Positions 1 through 8,451 of a stretch of 64,000 bases of DNA are shown here, piece after piece. Within the stretch, counting starts at the first letter, position 1. Every line of letters begins with the position of its first letter. The stretch is from Rhodobacter ferrooxidans. Lineage in GTDB: Bacteria > Pseudomonadota > Alphaproteobacteria > Rhodobacterales > Rhodobacteraceae. The notes under the pieces were generated by a model. That model worked only from the letters and a program-made list of their open reading frames with translations. It did not search any database and was not told where the DNA came from. Location of the stretch: positions 59,594 through 123,593 of the forward strand of contig NZ_ACYY01000010.1 in assembly GCF_000176015.1 (NCBI RefSeq), in the 5' to 3' direction. Made by a program: the position numbers and the translations under genes.

Positions 1-729
1 ATCGGCCAGGCAGAAGCAATGGTCGAGCGGCGGTTGGTTTGGGGTAATCTGCCGCAGGGTGCTGAAATCCAGCGGACTTTCCTTAGTGGCAAGGATTTCT
101 CCGGTCGGCAGGAAATCGGCATGGGTTGGCAGATAGCGGGCGGCATCGACCCGCAGGCTGTGGCCCACCCAGGTTGGCGTGCCGTCCAGATTCCAATAGC
201 TGTGGTTGGCGAAGTTGATCAGGGTCAGCGCGTCGGTTTCCACCTGAACGGTCAGGTGCAGGGTCGCGGGCGGCGTCAGTTCAAACCGCGCGGTGACACG
301 GCGGTTGCCGGGAAAACCGCCCTCACCGTCGGCAAGTTGCAGACCCAGCGTGGCACTTTCCGGCTTTGCCTCCAGCACATCCCAGACCTTCAGGTGTGTG
401 CCCGCCTTGCCGGAATGTAGGGTGATCCGGTCGTCCTGATTGGCATCAAAGCGGTGCAGGATGCCGCCCACCCGCGCCGCAGCCCCGCCAAGACGATTTG
501 CCACCGGCCCGATCAGAGCCCCGTGATAGCGCATAGCCGCTTGGTAATCCGCCAGCCGGTCCGATCCGAGCGTCAGGCTGTAGGGGACGCCCTGCAACCA
601 AAGCCCCTGCAGCACCGCGCCCCAGGTCAGCAAATGCGCCGTCAGATCGCCCGCCCGCAGGGTGATGCGCTGCACCATGCGCCCATCCGCCGTCACGCCG
701 AACGGTGTTGTTGTGCCTGCAAGGTTCAA
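1..729 (-). CDS. galM: aldose 1-epimerase (mutarotase), 3' end beyond window
   Basis: Predicted cytoplasmic aldose 1-epimerase, interconverting alpha and beta anomers of aldoses such as galactose. 243 codons are visible and the C-terminus lies left of base 1. Family landmarks are a GPVANRLGG stretch (residues 74-82), an ITLHSG segment near residue 101 and the signature NHSYWNL at 174-180, whose His175 matches a catalytic histidine of the family. I chose a TTG start at 729 because GGGAG lies just upstream and the reading frame carries family-like sequence from there; the first in-frame ATG (Met18) would remove the start of the first beta strand. It lies about 100 bp downstream of znuA on the same strand, but nothing suggests shared function. 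The family call is firm, the exact sugar is not. Confidence 0.85.
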   Translation of the reverse strand, partial: MNLAGTTTPFGVTADGRMVQRITLRAGDLTAHLLTWGAVLQGLWLQGVPYSLTLGSDRLADYQAAMRYHGALIGPVANRLGGAAARVGGILHRFDANQDDRITLHSGKAGTHLKVWDVLEAKPESATLGLQLADGEGGFPGNRRVTARFELTPPATLHLTVQVETDALTLINFANHSYWNLDGTPTWVGHSLRVDAARYLPTHADFLPTGEILATKESPLDFSTLRQITPNQPPLDHCFCLAD

Positions 730-830
730 CCCAGCCTCCCGCTTTCGCAGCTTTCGGCATCGCGCAAAGCGGCCGGCTGGTCAAGCGTCGCTGCATCAAT
801 GCTGCGCAGCGTTCGTTGCGGAATTTGCCC

Positions 831-1697
831 TCAGTTTTCGATCAGGCAATCCGTCAAGCCACGAGAAATGCTGCGCAGCATTTCGGCATAAAGCCCCGGC
901 CCGGGTTGCAGCGTCATGCCTTCGATATCCTGTGGCGGGCCCAGACGGACCGCGCTGCCTTCCAGCACGATTTCCAGATATTTCGGGTCGCGTCCGGCTT
1001 CCGGAAAGGCACAGATCACCCCCGCATCTTTCATCAATGCGCTGATTTCGCTTAACTGTTCTGCACCCGGCGCTGAAGCATCCCCAAGCTCGATGGCACC
1101 AGCAACGGTCAGCCCGTATTGGTCGGCAAAATAGCCCAGCGCGTCGTGGAACACCACGAAGGGCTTGCCGCGCACCGGTGCAAGCTGGGCGGCAAGTTCG
1201 GCATCCAGTGCCTGCACGGCCATCTGCGCCGCTGCAGCATTGGCGGCATAGACCGCAGCATTCTGCGGGTCTTGCTGCGCCAGTGCCGCAGCAATCGTGG
1301 CCAGCCAGGCTTCGGCGTTCGCCGGGCTAAGCCAGGCATGCGGGTCGATGCCGCCCTCGGCAAAGTTGCGCGTCACGCCGCCGCCCTGATGCAACAGCGA
1401 TACGACGCGGGCGCCTGCACCAAGGCTGGCCAGTGCGCGGTCCAGCGATGGCATCAGTTCCGGCCCGACCCAGAACACCAGATCTGCCTTGGCCAGTGCC
1501 TGCGCTTGCGACGGGCGAAGTTGGAAATCATGCGGGTCACCGCCTGCCGCCAACAACGCTTGCGGCGCGCCAAGATCGCCCATCACCTGCGCCACCAGCG
1601 AGTCCACTGGCCCGAAATCGGTCACCACGCGCGGCACCTCGGCCAAGGCGGGGCTGGCAAGCAGACTGGCCAGAACGAACGATATGGTATAACGCAT
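831..1697 (-). CDS. znuA: zinc ABC transporter periplasmic substrate-binding protein ZnuA
   Basis: 288-residue cluster A-I (ZnuA/TroA) solute-binding protein delivering Zn2+ to the ZnuBC permease. Residues 1-19 form a Sec signal peptide (cut after SPALA). Expected metal ligands are His56 in GGDPHDF, His120 in DPHAW and His184 in FHDALGYF, with an acidic ligand probably in the later FPEAGRDP segment. The His-rich loop found in many ZnuA proteins is nearly absent (only His103), so chelation may instead be done by the His-rich tail of ZnuC. It is transcribed divergently from zur-znuCB, and a palindromic Zur box sits between the two starts, so zinc repression is expected. Confidence 0.93.
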   Translation of the reverse strand: MRYTISFVLASLLASPALAEVPRVVTDFGPVDSLVAQVMGDLGAPQALLAAGGDPHDFQLRPSQAQALAKADLVFWVGPELMPSLDRALASLGAGARVVSLLHQGGGVTRNFAEGGIDPHAWLSPANAEAWLATIAAALAQQDPQNAAVYAANAAAAQMAVQALDAELAAQLAPVRGKPFVVFHDALGYFADQYGLTVAGAIELGDASAPGAEQLSEISALMKDAGVICAFPEAGRDPKYLEIVLEGSAVRLGPPQDIEGMTLQPGPGLYAEMLRSISRGLTDCLIEN

Positions 1698-1736
1698 CAG
1701 ATCACCCTTCGCTTTCCCTCAGGCATCGGGTATTGA

Positions 1737-1751
1737 TGTAATACTATAACA
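1737..1751. promoter_or_regulatory. Zur box between znuA and zur
   Basis: TGTAATACTATAACA is a 15-bp imperfect palindrome: TGTnATA, one central base, TATnACA, with a single mismatch between arms. It lies 40 bp upstream of the znuA start and 15 bp upstream of the zur start, in a locally AT-rich gap. The symmetry and position fit Fur/Zur-family operators. That Zur itself binds here is inferred from gene context. Confidence 0.8.
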
Positions 1752-1766
1752 TGTCAAGAGGCTTGC

Positions 1767-2249
1767 ATGGCAACCGCATCCCCAGCGTTTCACAGCCACG
1801 ACCACAGCCATTGCAGCGGCGATGTTCTGGCGCGGGCCGAGGCATTGGCCGCCGAAAAGGGTCTGCGCCTGACCCCGGTGCGCCGTCGCACGCTGGAGAT
1901 TCTGTTGGAATCGCATCGCGCGCTGGGCGCCTATGACGTGCTGGAACGGCTGGCCGCCGAGGGTTTCGGCAATCAGCCGCCCGTCGCCTATCGCGCGCTG
2001 GAGTTCCTTGTGGAACAAGGGCTTGCCCACCGCATCCGCCGCCTGAACGCCTTCACCGCCTGCATGCATCCGGGCCTGGCACATGCCCCTGCCTTCCTGA
2101 TCTGCCGTGCCTGCGATGCCGTGGCCGAGGCCCCTGCCGCCCCGGTGCGCAAGGCCCTGGATGCCGCCGCGGCCAGCCTTGGCTTCAGCATCGAGCGTGC
2201 CAATATCGAAGCTCTGGGCCTGTGCCCCACTTGCCGAGGCACCGAATGA
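1767..2249 (+). CDS. zur: zinc uptake regulator Zur (Fur family)
   Basis: 160-residue Fur-family repressor: winged-helix DNA-binding half (about residues 25-95, including LRLTPVRRRTLEIL) and a C-terminal dimerisation/metal domain. Two CxxC pairs (Cys113/Cys116 and Cys153/Cys156) form the structural zinc site. The N-terminus has an additional His cluster (HSHDHSHC, residues 9-16). With zinc bound it should repress znuA and its own zur-znuCB operon through the box just upstream. The stop overlaps the znuC start (ATGA), so the genes are translationally coupled. Location next to znu genes, rather than sequence alone, decides Zur over Fur or Mur. Confidence 0.93.
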   Translation: MATASPAFHSHDHSHCSGDVLARAEALAAEKGLRLTPVRRRTLEILLESHRALGAYDVLERLAAEGFGNQPPVAYRALEFLVEQGLAHRIRRLNAFTACMHPGLAHAPAFLICRACDAVAEAPAAPVRKALDAAAASLGFSIERANIEALGLCPTCRGTE

Positions 2250-3019
2250 CCCTGATCGCCGCGGAAAACATCTGCGTGCGGCTGGGCGGCGCCGAGGTGC
2301 TGCACGACGTGTCGCTGCGCGTCGGCAAGGCCGAGATCGTGACCATCCTCGGCCCCAACGGTTCGGGCAAATCCACGCTGCTGCGGGCGCTGTTGGGCAT
2401 CGTGCCGCTGGCGGCGGGGCGGGTGACCCGGCAGGACGCGCTGCGCATCGGCTATGTGCCGCAGCGGCTGCACATCGACCGCAGCATGCCGATGACCGCC
2501 GGGCGGTTTTTGTCTTTGCCTGCCCGGCAGACCCCGGCGGATACCGCGGCGGCACTGGCCCGTGTGGGCGTGCCCGAGGTGGCAAATCGGCCGATGACCG
2601 GGCTTTCCGGCGGCCAGTTCCAGCGGGTGCTGCTGGCCCGCGCCCTGCTGGCCAAGCCCGACCTGCTGATTCTGGACGAACCCACCCAAGGACTGGATCA
2701 ACCCGGCGAGGCCGCGTTTTATCGGCTGATCGAGGAGGTGCGGCGCGATACGCAAGTGGGCGTGCTGATGGTCAGCCACGATCTGCATGTGGTGATGAGC
2801 GCCTCGGACCGGGTGATCTGTCTGAACGGCCATGTCTGCTGCGAGGGCACGCCGCTGGTGGTTTCCAACGCCCCGGAATACCGCGCCTTGTTCGGTCTGG
2901 GCACGCAAGGTGCGCTGGCGCTGTATCAGCATGTGCATGACCACGACCACACCCACGACCATGGCCACGGCCATGACCACGCGCATCCGCACAGCCCGGC
3001 GGAGCATCCGCATGCTTGA
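2246..3019 (+). CDS. znuC: zinc ABC transporter ATP-binding protein ZnuC
   Basis: 257-residue ABC ATPase energising zinc import. Walker A GPNGSGKST starts at residue 36, an LSGGQ signature lies near residue 120, and Walker B is LLILDEPTQGLD. The last 25 or so residues form a His/Asp-rich tail (repeated DHDHTHDHGHGHDH pattern), common in alphaproteobacterial ZnuC and likely to hold zinc on the cytoplasmic side. The start at 2246 (MTLIAAEN) is preferred over an upstream in-frame ATG at 2222 because it gives the usual N-terminus and the ATGA overlap with zur. The 3' end overlaps znuB by 8 bp. Confidence 0.94.
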   Translation: MTLIAAENICVRLGGAEVLHDVSLRVGKAEIVTILGPNGSGKSTLLRALLGIVPLAAGRVTRQDALRIGYVPQRLHIDRSMPMTAGRFLSLPARQTPADTAAALARVGVPEVANRPMTGLSGGQFQRVLLARALLAKPDLLILDEPTQGLDQPGEAAFYRLIEEVRRDTQVGVLMVSHDLHVVMSASDRVICLNGHVCCEGTPLVVSNAPEYRALFGLGTQGALALYQHVHDHDHTHDHGHGHDHAHPHSPAEHPHA

Positions 3020-3803
3020 CGATTTCCTGATCCGCGCCGCCTTGGCGGGCATTGGCGTGGCGCTGGCGGCGGGGCCGCTGGGGTCGTTCGTGGTCTGGCG
3101 GCGGATGGCCTATTTCGGCGACGCCACGGCACATGCGGCGATTCTGGGCGTGGCTTTGGCGCTGGCGACCGACCTGCCGATCGGGCTTGGCACGCTGCTG
3201 GTGGCGTTGGCGATGGCGGCCACGGTTTCGACACTGGCGGCGCGTGGCTGGGCGATGGACACCACGCTGGGGGTGCTGGCCCATTCGGCGCTGGCCTTCG
3301 GGCTGGTGGCGGTCAGCTTCATCCCCGAGGTGCGGGTGGACCTGGCCTCGTATCTGTTCGGCGACATTCTGGCGGTATCGCGCGTTGATCTGGGGTTCAT
3401 CTGGGGCGGGGCGGCGCTGGTTTTGGCGCTGCTGGTCTGGCGGTGGTCGGCACTGCTGACGTCAACGCTCAGCGAGGACCTGGCCTGTGCCTCGGGGCTG
3501 AACCCCGACCGCGAGCGGCTGATCCTGACGCTGGCGCTGGCGGTGGTGGTGGCGGTGGCGTTGAAAGTGATCGGCGCCCTGTTGATCGCCGCGATGCTGA
3601 TCATCCCCGCCGCCGCCGCGCGTGGGCTGGCCCGCAGCCCGGAACAGATGGCGGTTCTGGCGGCGCTCATCGGCATGGCTTCTGCTTTGGGTGGTTTGCG
3701 GATGTCGCTGAGTTACGACACCCCGGCCGGCCCTTCGATCGTGGCGGTGGCGGCCTGCGTTTTCTGCGTGGTCGCCATTGTCAGCCGCAGGCGGCACGAC
3801 TGA
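3012..3803 (+). CDS. znuB: zinc ABC transporter permease ZnuB
   Basis: 263-residue ABC-3 family inner-membrane permease forming the zinc channel with ZnuC. It is almost entirely hydrophobic with about eight membrane spans, and carries the family-typical VVWRRMAYFGDATAHAAILG near the N-terminus, where an acidic/His pair lines the pathway. The start MLDDFLIRAAL at 3012 lies inside the znuC 3' end and fits family length; longer in-frame extensions are znuC read out of frame. Last gene of zur-znuCB; it converges with allA, with 2 bp between the stop codons. Confidence 0.93.
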   Translation: MLDDFLIRAALAGIGVALAAGPLGSFVVWRRMAYFGDATAHAAILGVALALATDLPIGLGTLLVALAMAATVSTLAARGWAMDTTLGVLAHSALAFGLVAVSFIPEVRVDLASYLFGDILAVSRVDLGFIWGGAALVLALLVWRWSALLTSTLSEDLACASGLNPDRERLILTLALAVVVAVALKVIGALLIAAMLIIPAAAARGLARSPEQMAVLAALIGMASALGGLRMSLSYDTPAGPSIVAVAACVFCVVAIVSRRRHD

Positions 3804-3805
3804 CC

Positions 3806-4294
3806 CTAGCCCTTCAGAACGGTGAACGGTGTGGGCAGCGAAAACTCCTGAAGATTTGCGCCGGGGCCGATGCGGTCGATCACGGCGAACAGGCCTGGGG
3901 CGTGCAGCGGCGTCAGCACGCCATGCCAGGTGCCGCGGTGCAGGTTGATGCCTTGGGCGCCATTGGTCAGGAAAGCGCGCGGCGTGCCGGGGGCGCCATT
4001 GTCGTCGGGCGCCACGATCACCAGAAACGGCTGTGCGGTCATCGGCAGGAAGGCTTGCGAGCCTTCGGGGTGCCGCTCCAGCAGGTCCAGCCGGTAGGGC
4101 AGGCTGCGCGGCTCGGCGTGGAAGATCGAGATGCCGGCGCGGCCATCGGTGAGGTCGAGCCGGGCGCGGTCGTGGAAGCGGGCGCAGAGGCCCCGATTGA
4201 TCATCCGGTCGGGCGGGCCTGCGGCTTGCAGCACATCGCCGAACGGGGCGAAGGCTTCGGGCGTCAGGGGTTCGGTGTGCAGGGTGCGGGGCAT
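3806..4294 (-). CDS. allA: ureidoglycolate lyase AllA
   Basis: 162-residue cupin-fold enzyme cleaving (S)-ureidoglycolate to glyoxylate and urea, the last step of allantoin breakdown. Recognisable features are PLTPEAFAPFGDVL at the N-terminus, the SIFHAEPRSLPYRLDLLERHPEGSQ core (about residues 56-80) and GTWHGVL near residue 120, a cupin His segment. The start MPRTLHTEPLT at 4294 matches normal family length; open sequence further upstream runs back into the intergenic repeat. It is the last gene on this strand of the purine catabolic cluster, separated from allE by 160 bp that hold hairpins and a copy of the dispersed element. Confidence 0.9.
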   Translation of the reverse strand: MPRTLHTEPLTPEAFAPFGDVLQAAGPPDRMINRGLCARFHDRARLDLTDGRAGISIFHAEPRSLPYRLDLLERHPEGSQAFLPMTAQPFLVIVAPDDNGAPGTPRAFLTNGAQGINLHRGTWHGVLTPLHAPGLFAVIDRIGPGANLQEFSLPTPFTVLKG

Positions 4295-4326
4295 CGGGCG
4301 TTGGTTCCGGCTGTTATGGCAGAGGC

Positions 4327-4446
4327 GGGGGCTACCTGCCCCCCAGTCCGGCCCGGCCACGGGCCGGGCGTTCTTCGCGGAAAACCTCCACTGGAGGTTT
4401 TCTGATCGCTCATCACCCCCCGGGGATATTTGTGCAGAGAAGAATT
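4327..4446. repeat. dispersed composite intergenic element, copy A
   Basis: Sits between the allE stop and the allA start. In plus-strand order it holds a G/C-run hairpin (GGGGGC, loop TACCT, GCCCCC, 4327-4344), a GC-rich inverted repeat (CCCGGCC...GGCCGGG), a 10-bp stem with a 3-nt loop at 4380-4402 (GAAAACCTCC / GGAGGTTTTC) that could terminate transcription on either strand, and the conserved core CCCCGGGGATATTTGTG followed by a purine-rich tail (4416-4446). The core plus tail is nearly identical to the copy at 17579-17606. Confidence 0.75.
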
Positions 4447-4454
4447 GCAGAGAG

Positions 4455-5294
4455 TTACGGGGTTCCGAAGGCACCGGGGCCGCGCAGGCGGGCGTGGCGG
4501 TTGACGTCCTTGTAAAGCAGATAGCGGAACGGGCCGGGGCCCGCGGCATAACAGGCTTGCGGGCAATAGGCGCGCAGCCACATGAAATCACCGGCCTCGA
4601 CCTCGACCCAGTCGCGGTTGAGTTTATAGACCGCCTTGCCCTCCAGCACATAAAGCCCGTGTTCCATCACATGCGTTTCCTCGAAGGGAATCACGCCGCC
4701 GGGCTGGAAGGTGACGATGTTTACATGCATGTCATGCGCAAGATCGGTCGGGTCGGCAAAGCGGGTGGTGGCCCAGCGGCCGCCGGTGTCGGGCATCGGG
4801 GTGGGCGGCACTTCGGCGTCCGAGGTCACGAAGGCGGCGGGTCTGGCGATGCCGGGGGCGGGTTCATACAGCTTGCGGATCCAGTGGAAGCGGGCGGGGT
4901 GGCGGTGGGCGTTCTTCAACCGCCATTGGCAGCCCGCCGGGATATAGGCATAACCGCCCGGGCCGAGGTCGTATTCCTGCCCATCCAGCGACAGCCAGAC
5001 CTCGCCGCCGGTGACGAAGATCACCGATTCCACACCGCGGTCGGGTTCGGGCGTATCGGAACCGCCGCCGGGGCCGACCTCCATCACATATTGCGAGAAG
5101 GTTTCGGAGAACCCCGACATCGGCCGGGCGATCAGCCAGAGTTTGGTATTGGCCCAGCCGGGCAGCAGGCTGGTGACGATATCGGAAAACACCCCGCGCG
5201 GGATGAAGGCATAGGCCTCGGTGAACACGGCGCGGCCGGTCATCAGTTGGGTTTGTGGCGGCAGGCCGCCCGGGGGGGCGTAGTAGTCGGTCAT
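4455..5294 (-). CDS. allE: (S)-ureidoglycine aminohydrolase, bicupin
   Basis: 279-residue two-cupin protein, predicted to hydrolyse (S)-ureidoglycine to (S)-ureidoglycolate and ammonia using Mn2+. The N-terminal cupin spans roughly residues 60-135 (SVIFVTGGEVWLSLDG). The C-terminal catalytic cupin contains EETHVMEHGLYVLEG with the Glu/His/His metal ligands. It overlaps the upstream puuE-uraD gene by 4 bp and feeds AllA, the next gene on the strand. The allantoate amidohydrolase (AllC) that makes its substrate is not in the window. Confidence 0.9.
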   Translation of the reverse strand: MTDYYAPPGGLPPQTQLMTGRAVFTEAYAFIPRGVFSDIVTSLLPGWANTKLWLIARPMSGFSETFSQYVMEVGPGGGSDTPEPDRGVESVIFVTGGEVWLSLDGQEYDLGPGGYAYIPAGCQWRLKNAHRHPARFHWIRKLYEPAPGIARPAAFVTSDAEVPPTPMPDTGGRWATTRFADPTDLAHDMHVNIVTFQPGGVIPFEETHVMEHGLYVLEGKAVYKLNRDWVEVEAGDFMWLRAYCPQACYAAGPGPFRYLLYKDVNRHARLRGPGAFGTP

Positions 5295-6706
5295 GGCAGC
5301 ATGTCCTTCAGGCGCAGGGCGGCGATGCGTTCAACCTGGGCGCAGGCGGTGGCGAGTTCGGTTTCGGTGTCGTTGGCAAGACGGGTGTGGAAGGCCGCCA
5401 GAATCCCCGCCTTGTCATGGTCGCGCACGGCGATGATGAAGGGGAAGCCGTGCCTGGCGGTATAGGCGGCGTTCAGGCTTTGGAAGGTTGCGCGCTCGGC
5501 ATCGGTCAGGGCGTCGAGTGCTGCACTGGCCTGTTCGGAGGCGGAATCGGGCGTCAGCCGCCGGGCCTGGGCCAATTTGCCCGCAAGGTCGGGGTGGGCT
5601 TGCAGCACGGCCAGCCGTTCGGCGGGGCTGGCGCTGCGGAACACCCGGGCGAGGGCATTGTGCAACCCGATGGCACTGTCATGCGCCGGGCCAAGCTCCA
5701 GGTCAAAGGCGCGGTCGGCGATCCAGGGCGAGTGTTCGAAAACGCCGCCAAAGCGGGCGACGAAGCTGGCGCGGTCCATCTGGTGCGGGCGGATGCGGCG
5801 CTGGTGCGGGTGCCAGGTGGCCCAATGCCGGGCAATGTCGATCCGGCGGGGGAACCACACGCCGTCGTGGCCGCGGGCATAGTCGAGAAACCGTTGCAGC
5901 CCGGCGAACTTGCCGGGGCGACCAATCAGGCGGCAATGCAGGCCGATGGTGAACATTTTCGCGCGGCCCGCGGCGCCTTCGGCATAGAGCACGTCGAAGC
6001 TGTCCTTCAGATACTGGAAGAACTGCTCGCCGGTGCTGTAGCCCGGCGCCGTGGCAAAGCGCATGTCGTTGGCCTCCAGCGTGTAGGGGATCACCAGTTG
6101 ATCGCGGGGGCCGACCTCGCGCCAATAGGGCAGGTCGTCGTCGTAAGTGTCGGAAATCCAGTCGAAAGCCGCGGTTTCGGCGGTCAGCCGCACGGTGTTG
6201 GCCGAACAGCGCCCGGTATACCAGCCGCGCGGTGCCGCGCCCACCACCTCGGTGTGCAGGCGGATCGCCTCGGTGATGGCGGCGCGCTCGTCGGCTTCCG
6301 CCATGTCGCGGTGTTCCACCCATTTCAGGCCGTGCGACGCAATCTCCCACCCCGCCGCCTGCATCGCCGCCACCTGTTCGGGGTTGCGGGCAAGCGCCGA
6401 GGCTACGCCGTAAACCGTGACCGGCAGGCCAAGCCCGGTGAACAGCCGGTGCAGCCGCCAGAACCCGGCACGCGCGCCGTAGTCATAAAGCGATTCCATG
6501 TTCCAATGGCGCTGGCCGGGCCAGGGGGCGGCCCCGGCGATATCCGACAGGAACGCTTCGGACGCCGCGTCGCCATGCAGGATGTTGTTCTCGCCACCTT
6601 CCTCGTAGTTCAGCACCAGAGAAACGGCGATTTTCGCATCCCCCGGCCATGCAGCATCGGGCGGGGTGGCGCCATGGCCGGTGAAATCGCGCGGGTAACG
6701 GTTCAA
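5291..6706 (-). CDS. puuE: bifunctional allantoinase (PuuE type) / OHCU decarboxylase (UraD)
   Basis: 471-residue fusion. Residues 1-300 are a polysaccharide-deacetylase-fold allantoinase opening with the family-typical MNRYPRDFTGHG and containing NYEEGGENNILHG (33-45). Residues 310-471 are a 2-oxo-4-hydroxy-4-carboxy-5-ureidoimidazoline decarboxylase, with HPDLAGK (371-377, catalytic His) and SASEQASA (about 388-395, catalytic Glu). It therefore performs the last stereospecific step to (S)-allantoin and then opens allantoin to allantoate. The start is TTG at 6706, placed by a strong GAAGGAG 7 bases upstream and by the conserved RYPRD N-terminus. Divergent from uraH-puuD across a 143-bp gap that should hold both promoters. 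Confidence 0.93.
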   Translation of the reverse strand: MNRYPRDFTGHGATPPDAAWPGDAKIAVSLVLNYEEGGENNILHGDAASEAFLSDIAGAAPWPGQRHWNMESLYDYGARAGFWRLHRLFTGLGLPVTVYGVASALARNPEQVAAMQAAGWEIASHGLKWVEHRDMAEADERAAITEAIRLHTEVVGAAPRGWYTGRCSANTVRLTAETAAFDWISDTYDDDLPYWREVGPRDQLVIPYTLEANDMRFATAPGYSTGEQFFQYLKDSFDVLYAEGAAGRAKMFTIGLHCRLIGRPGKFAGLQRFLDYARGHDGVWFPRRIDIARHWATWHPHQRRIRPHQMDRASFVARFGGVFEHSPWIADRAFDLELGPAHDSAIGLHNALARVFRSASPAERLAVLQAHPDLAGKLAQARRLTPDSASEQASAALDALTDAERATFQSLNAAYTARHGFPFIIAVRDHDKAGILAAFHTRLANDTETELATACAQVERIAALRLKDMLP

Positions 6707-6849
6707 CTCTGCACTCCTTCTTGGCGCGCATCTTCATTCCGCCCGGAAAAAAGCGCCAGAACTTTCGTGACCCTGCGGGCGCAACTTCGCCGTTGCATCG
6801 CCCCCCGCTTGGCGGCCAGACTGCGGGCAGGCGGCGAAGGGGGAATGTG

Positions 6850-7206
6850 ATGGCGGGCCAGCTTACAACGCATGTTCTGGATACCGCGCGGGGGGTGCCT
6901 GCGGCGGGGGTGACAATCTTGCTTTACCGCGTCACCGGCAACAGCCACAAAAAGATTGCCGAGGCGGTGACCAATGCCGATGGCCGCTGTGACGCACCCC
7001 TGCTGGCGGGCAAGGCCTTCACCGCGGGCGGCTATGAGCTGGTGTTCTGCGCCGGTGACTATCTGCGCACCAGCGGTCAGGCATCGGGCGAGCATCTGTT
7101 TCTCGATCAGATCCCGGTGCGCTTTGGCGTCACCGACCCGGGCGCGCATCACCATGTGCCACTGCTGCTGTCGGCATTCGGCTATTCCACCTATCGCGGC
7201 AGCTAA
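6850..7206 (+). CDS. uraH: 5-hydroxyisourate hydrolase (transthyretin-like)
   Basis: 118-residue transthyretin-related protein that hydrolyses 5-hydroxyisourate, the product of urate oxidation, to OHCU. It has the family hallmarks: LTTHVLDTARGVPA at the N-terminus (catalytic His8), a histidine run HHHVPLLLSAFGYSTY, and the C-terminal tetrapeptide YRGS that distinguishes HIU hydrolases from transthyretins. The start at 6850 (MAGQLTTHVL) gives normal length; GCGAAGGGGG lies upstream. First gene of the uraH-puuD pair, 27 bp before puuD. Confidence 0.94.
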   Translation: MAGQLTTHVLDTARGVPAAGVTILLYRVTGNSHKKIAEAVTNADGRCDAPLLAGKAFTAGGYELVFCAGDYLRTSGQASGEHLFLDQIPVRFGVTDPGAHHHVPLLLSAFGYSTYRGS

Positions 7207-7233
7207 AATGTCGCCCGCAGCAAAGGACACCGC

Positions 7234-8451
7234 ATGATGGACGCCACGATGCTGTGGGCCTGGGCCGAGGTTGCGGTGCGCTGGACCCATGTGATCACCG
7301 CCGTGGCCTGGATCGGCTCCAGCTTCTATTTCATCGCGCTTGATCTGGGGCTGCGGCAGACCCCCAGCCTGCCCCCGCTGGCACATGGCGAGGAATGGCA
7401 GGTGCATGGCGGCGGCTTCTATCACATCCAGAAATACCTGGTGGCGCCCGAGATGATGCCCGAGCATCTGACCTGGTTCAAATGGGAAAGCTATTCCACC
7501 TGGCTTAGTGGGTTTGCCCTGCTGGTGCTGGTCTATTACCTGGGCGCCGACCTTTACCTGATCGACCCCACGGTGCTGGACCTGAGCCTTTGGCAGGCCA
7601 TCGGCATCTCGCTGGGATCGCTGGCTTTCGGCTGGCTGGCCTATGACGCGCTGTGCAAAAGCCGGTTCGGTCACAGCACCACCGGGCTGATGCTGCTGTT
7701 GTTCGGGGTGCTGCTGGTGATGAGCTGGGGCTACACGCAGGTGTTCTCGGGCCGGGCGGCCTTGCTGCATCTGGGGGCGTTTACGGCCACCATCATGACC
7801 GCCAACGTCTTCCTGATCATCATGCCCAACCAGCGCATCGTGGTGGCCGACCTGAAGGCGGGGCGCAAGCCGGACCCGAAGTATGGCAAGATCGCCAAGC
7901 AACGCAGCACCCATAACAATTACCTGACCCTGCCGGTGCTGTTCCTGATGCTGTCGAACCACTACCCGCTGGTGTTTGCGACGCAATGGAACTGGCTGAT
8001 CGCGGCGCTGGTGTTCCTGATGGGGGTCAGCATCCGCCACTGGTTCAACAGCAAACATTCCCGCAGCGGCAAGCCGTGGTGGACATGGGGGGTGACGGCG
8101 CTGCTGTTCGTGCTGATCGCCTGGCTCTCAACCGCCCCGATGCGCCTGCCACCGGAGGAGGCCGCCCTGACCGGCGCCGCAAAACGCTACGCCGCCGCTC
8201 CGGGGTTCGAGGAGGTCACCGGCATCGTGCTGGGTCGCTGCGCGATGTGCCACGCCGCCGAACCGGGCTTTGCGGGGCTGGCCTGGCCGCCCAAGGGCGT
8301 GGTGCTGGAAACCCCGTCGCAGATCGCCCATGCGGCGGAACGGATCTACCTGCAAGCCGGGGTCAGCCACGCCATGCCGCCCGGCAACCTCAGCTTCATC
8401 GAGCCGCAGGAGCGGGCGCAGATCGTGCAATGGTTCCGGGAGGCCGGTTAG
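7234..8451 (+). CDS. puuD: membrane urate oxidase PuuD with C-terminal cytochrome c
   Basis: 405-residue inner-membrane urate oxidase of the PuuD type, which passes electrons to the respiratory chain rather than directly to oxygen. Residues 15-300 contain about eight hydrophobic segments with conserved RWTHVITAVAWIGSSFYFIALD and the HNNYLTLPVLFLMLSNHYP segment (about 227-245). Residues 320-405 are a mono-haem cytochrome c domain with CAMCH at 336-340 and a likely axial Met in SHAMPPGN. Together with uraH and puuE-uraD it completes urate to allantoate. The stop abuts that of the convergent DUF779 gene with no spacer. Confidence 0.93.
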   Translation: MMDATMLWAWAEVAVRWTHVITAVAWIGSSFYFIALDLGLRQTPSLPPLAHGEEWQVHGGGFYHIQKYLVAPEMMPEHLTWFKWESYSTWLSGFALLVLVYYLGADLYLIDPTVLDLSLWQAIGISLGSLAFGWLAYDALCKSRFGHSTTGLMLLLFGVLLVMSWGYTQVFSGRAALLHLGAFTATIMTANVFLIIMPNQRIVVADLKAGRKPDPKYGKIAKQRSTHNNYLTLPVLFLMLSNHYPLVFATQWNWLIAALVFLMGVSIRHWFNSKHSRSGKPWWTWGVTALLFVLIAWLSTAPMRLPPEEAALTGAAKRYAAAPGFEEVTGIVLGRCAMCHAAEPGFAGLAWPPKGVVLETPSQIAHAAERIYLQAGVSHAMPPGNLSFIEPQERAQIVQWFREAG

